DNA of 64,000 nucleotides from Acetivibrio ethanolgignens (GTDB taxonomy: Bacteria > Bacillota > Clostridia > Lachnospirales > Lachnospiraceae), in assembly GCF_001461035.1 (NCBI RefSeq), contig NZ_LNAM01000002.1, positions 1 through 64,000 on the forward strand, given 5' to 3'. Of this stretch, positions 63,851 to 64,000 are shown piece after piece; the first letter of the stretch is position 1, and each line of letters opens with the position of its first letter. Under the pieces are notes generated by a model that had not been told where the DNA came from, made no database searches, and was given only the letters and a program-made list of their open reading frames with translations. The translations under genes and the position numbers were made by a program.

Positions 63851-64000
63851 CAAGTTTCCCGCAGGGACAAAAGGAGCGGTAAGCGAATTTTGGTACTGTG
63901 GTAGAAACTTGCTCTAAGAAACTGCCGGACTGCCGTTCACTTCCTACTGCCACTTTTTCAGAAAATCGCAACCAGCTTTTTTATAAAAGGCTGCGGGCGG

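Overview
The window reads as Firmicutes DNA, most likely a Clostridia/Lachnospiraceae gut anaerobe. The basis is the Tn1549/CTn-type conjugation genes (Maff2, PrgI, DUF4315, DUF4366, PcfB, RepA_N), the strong AGGAGG ribosome binding sites and the AT-rich backbone carrying GC-rich mobilizable elements. No rRNA, tRNA or CRISPR array was seen. Nearly all genes lie on the minus strand, so transcription generally runs from high to low coordinates.

Region 1 (about 0.1-26 kb) is a defence/DNA-metabolism island. A compact ten-gene operon (25,969 down to 11,617) starts at a near-consensus extended -10 promoter. It encodes an XRE regulator, an SF1 helicase, a DrmA-like SF2 helicase, a DrmB-like DUF1998 protein, a NERD-SF1 helicase, a Dam-type (D12) adenine methyltransferase, a 68-residue protein, a GHKL-type ATPase and two proteins of unknown function. 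The drmA/drmB core is DISARM-like, but the other DISARM genes are absent. The helicase + methyltransferase + ATPase set matches what I remember of the Hma systems. A second block (11,507 down to 116) carries a class I methyltransferase, a nuclease-like SF2 helicase, a phospholipase-D/SF2/DUF3427 helicase, a NUDIX hydrolase, a YgjP-type metallopeptidase, a tandem-repeat protein, a flavodoxin, a uracil-DNA-glycosylase-like protein, a macro-domain protein and a winged-helix-like protein.

Region 2 (26.2-29.1 kb) is a cluster of very small proteins: an EF-hand acidic protein, a Ser-rich membrane protein, two paralogous Cys/His-knuckle membrane proteins and a 36-residue Cys-rich peptide. A WYL-domain regulator lies upstream. 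A perfect 20-bp palindrome lies between the regulator and the cluster.

Region 3 (29.4-57.6 kb) is a degraded integrative conjugative element, possibly two recombined ones. It retains relaxase/MobC, remnants of TopB, DUF4366 and VirB4, then DUF4315, PrgI, two VirB6-like genes, three intact maff2 genes plus one fragment, VirD4/TraG, PcfB, RepA and an integrase/DUF5688 chimera. Two toxin-antitoxin modules (Phd/Doc and a RelE-like pair) each sit between two maff2 copies.

Region 4 lies inside region 3. A 14.5-kb integrative mobilizable element (35,829-50,318) splits traG at a 10-bp direct repeat, and removing it restores a 586-codon traG exactly. It carries a TnpX-like serine recombinase, a MobV relaxase with its origin-of-transfer inverted repeat, primase and VapE genes, and an ECF-sigma/ABC-transporter cargo. 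An IS607-family element in turn splits vapE inside the Walker A motif. A second GC-rich mobilizable element (57,646 to the window end) appears to have inserted into a maff2 gene. It carries its own serine recombinase, TnpW, DnaC-like ATPase, RepA, relaxase and MobC. The result is mobile DNA nested three deep next to a large defence operon.
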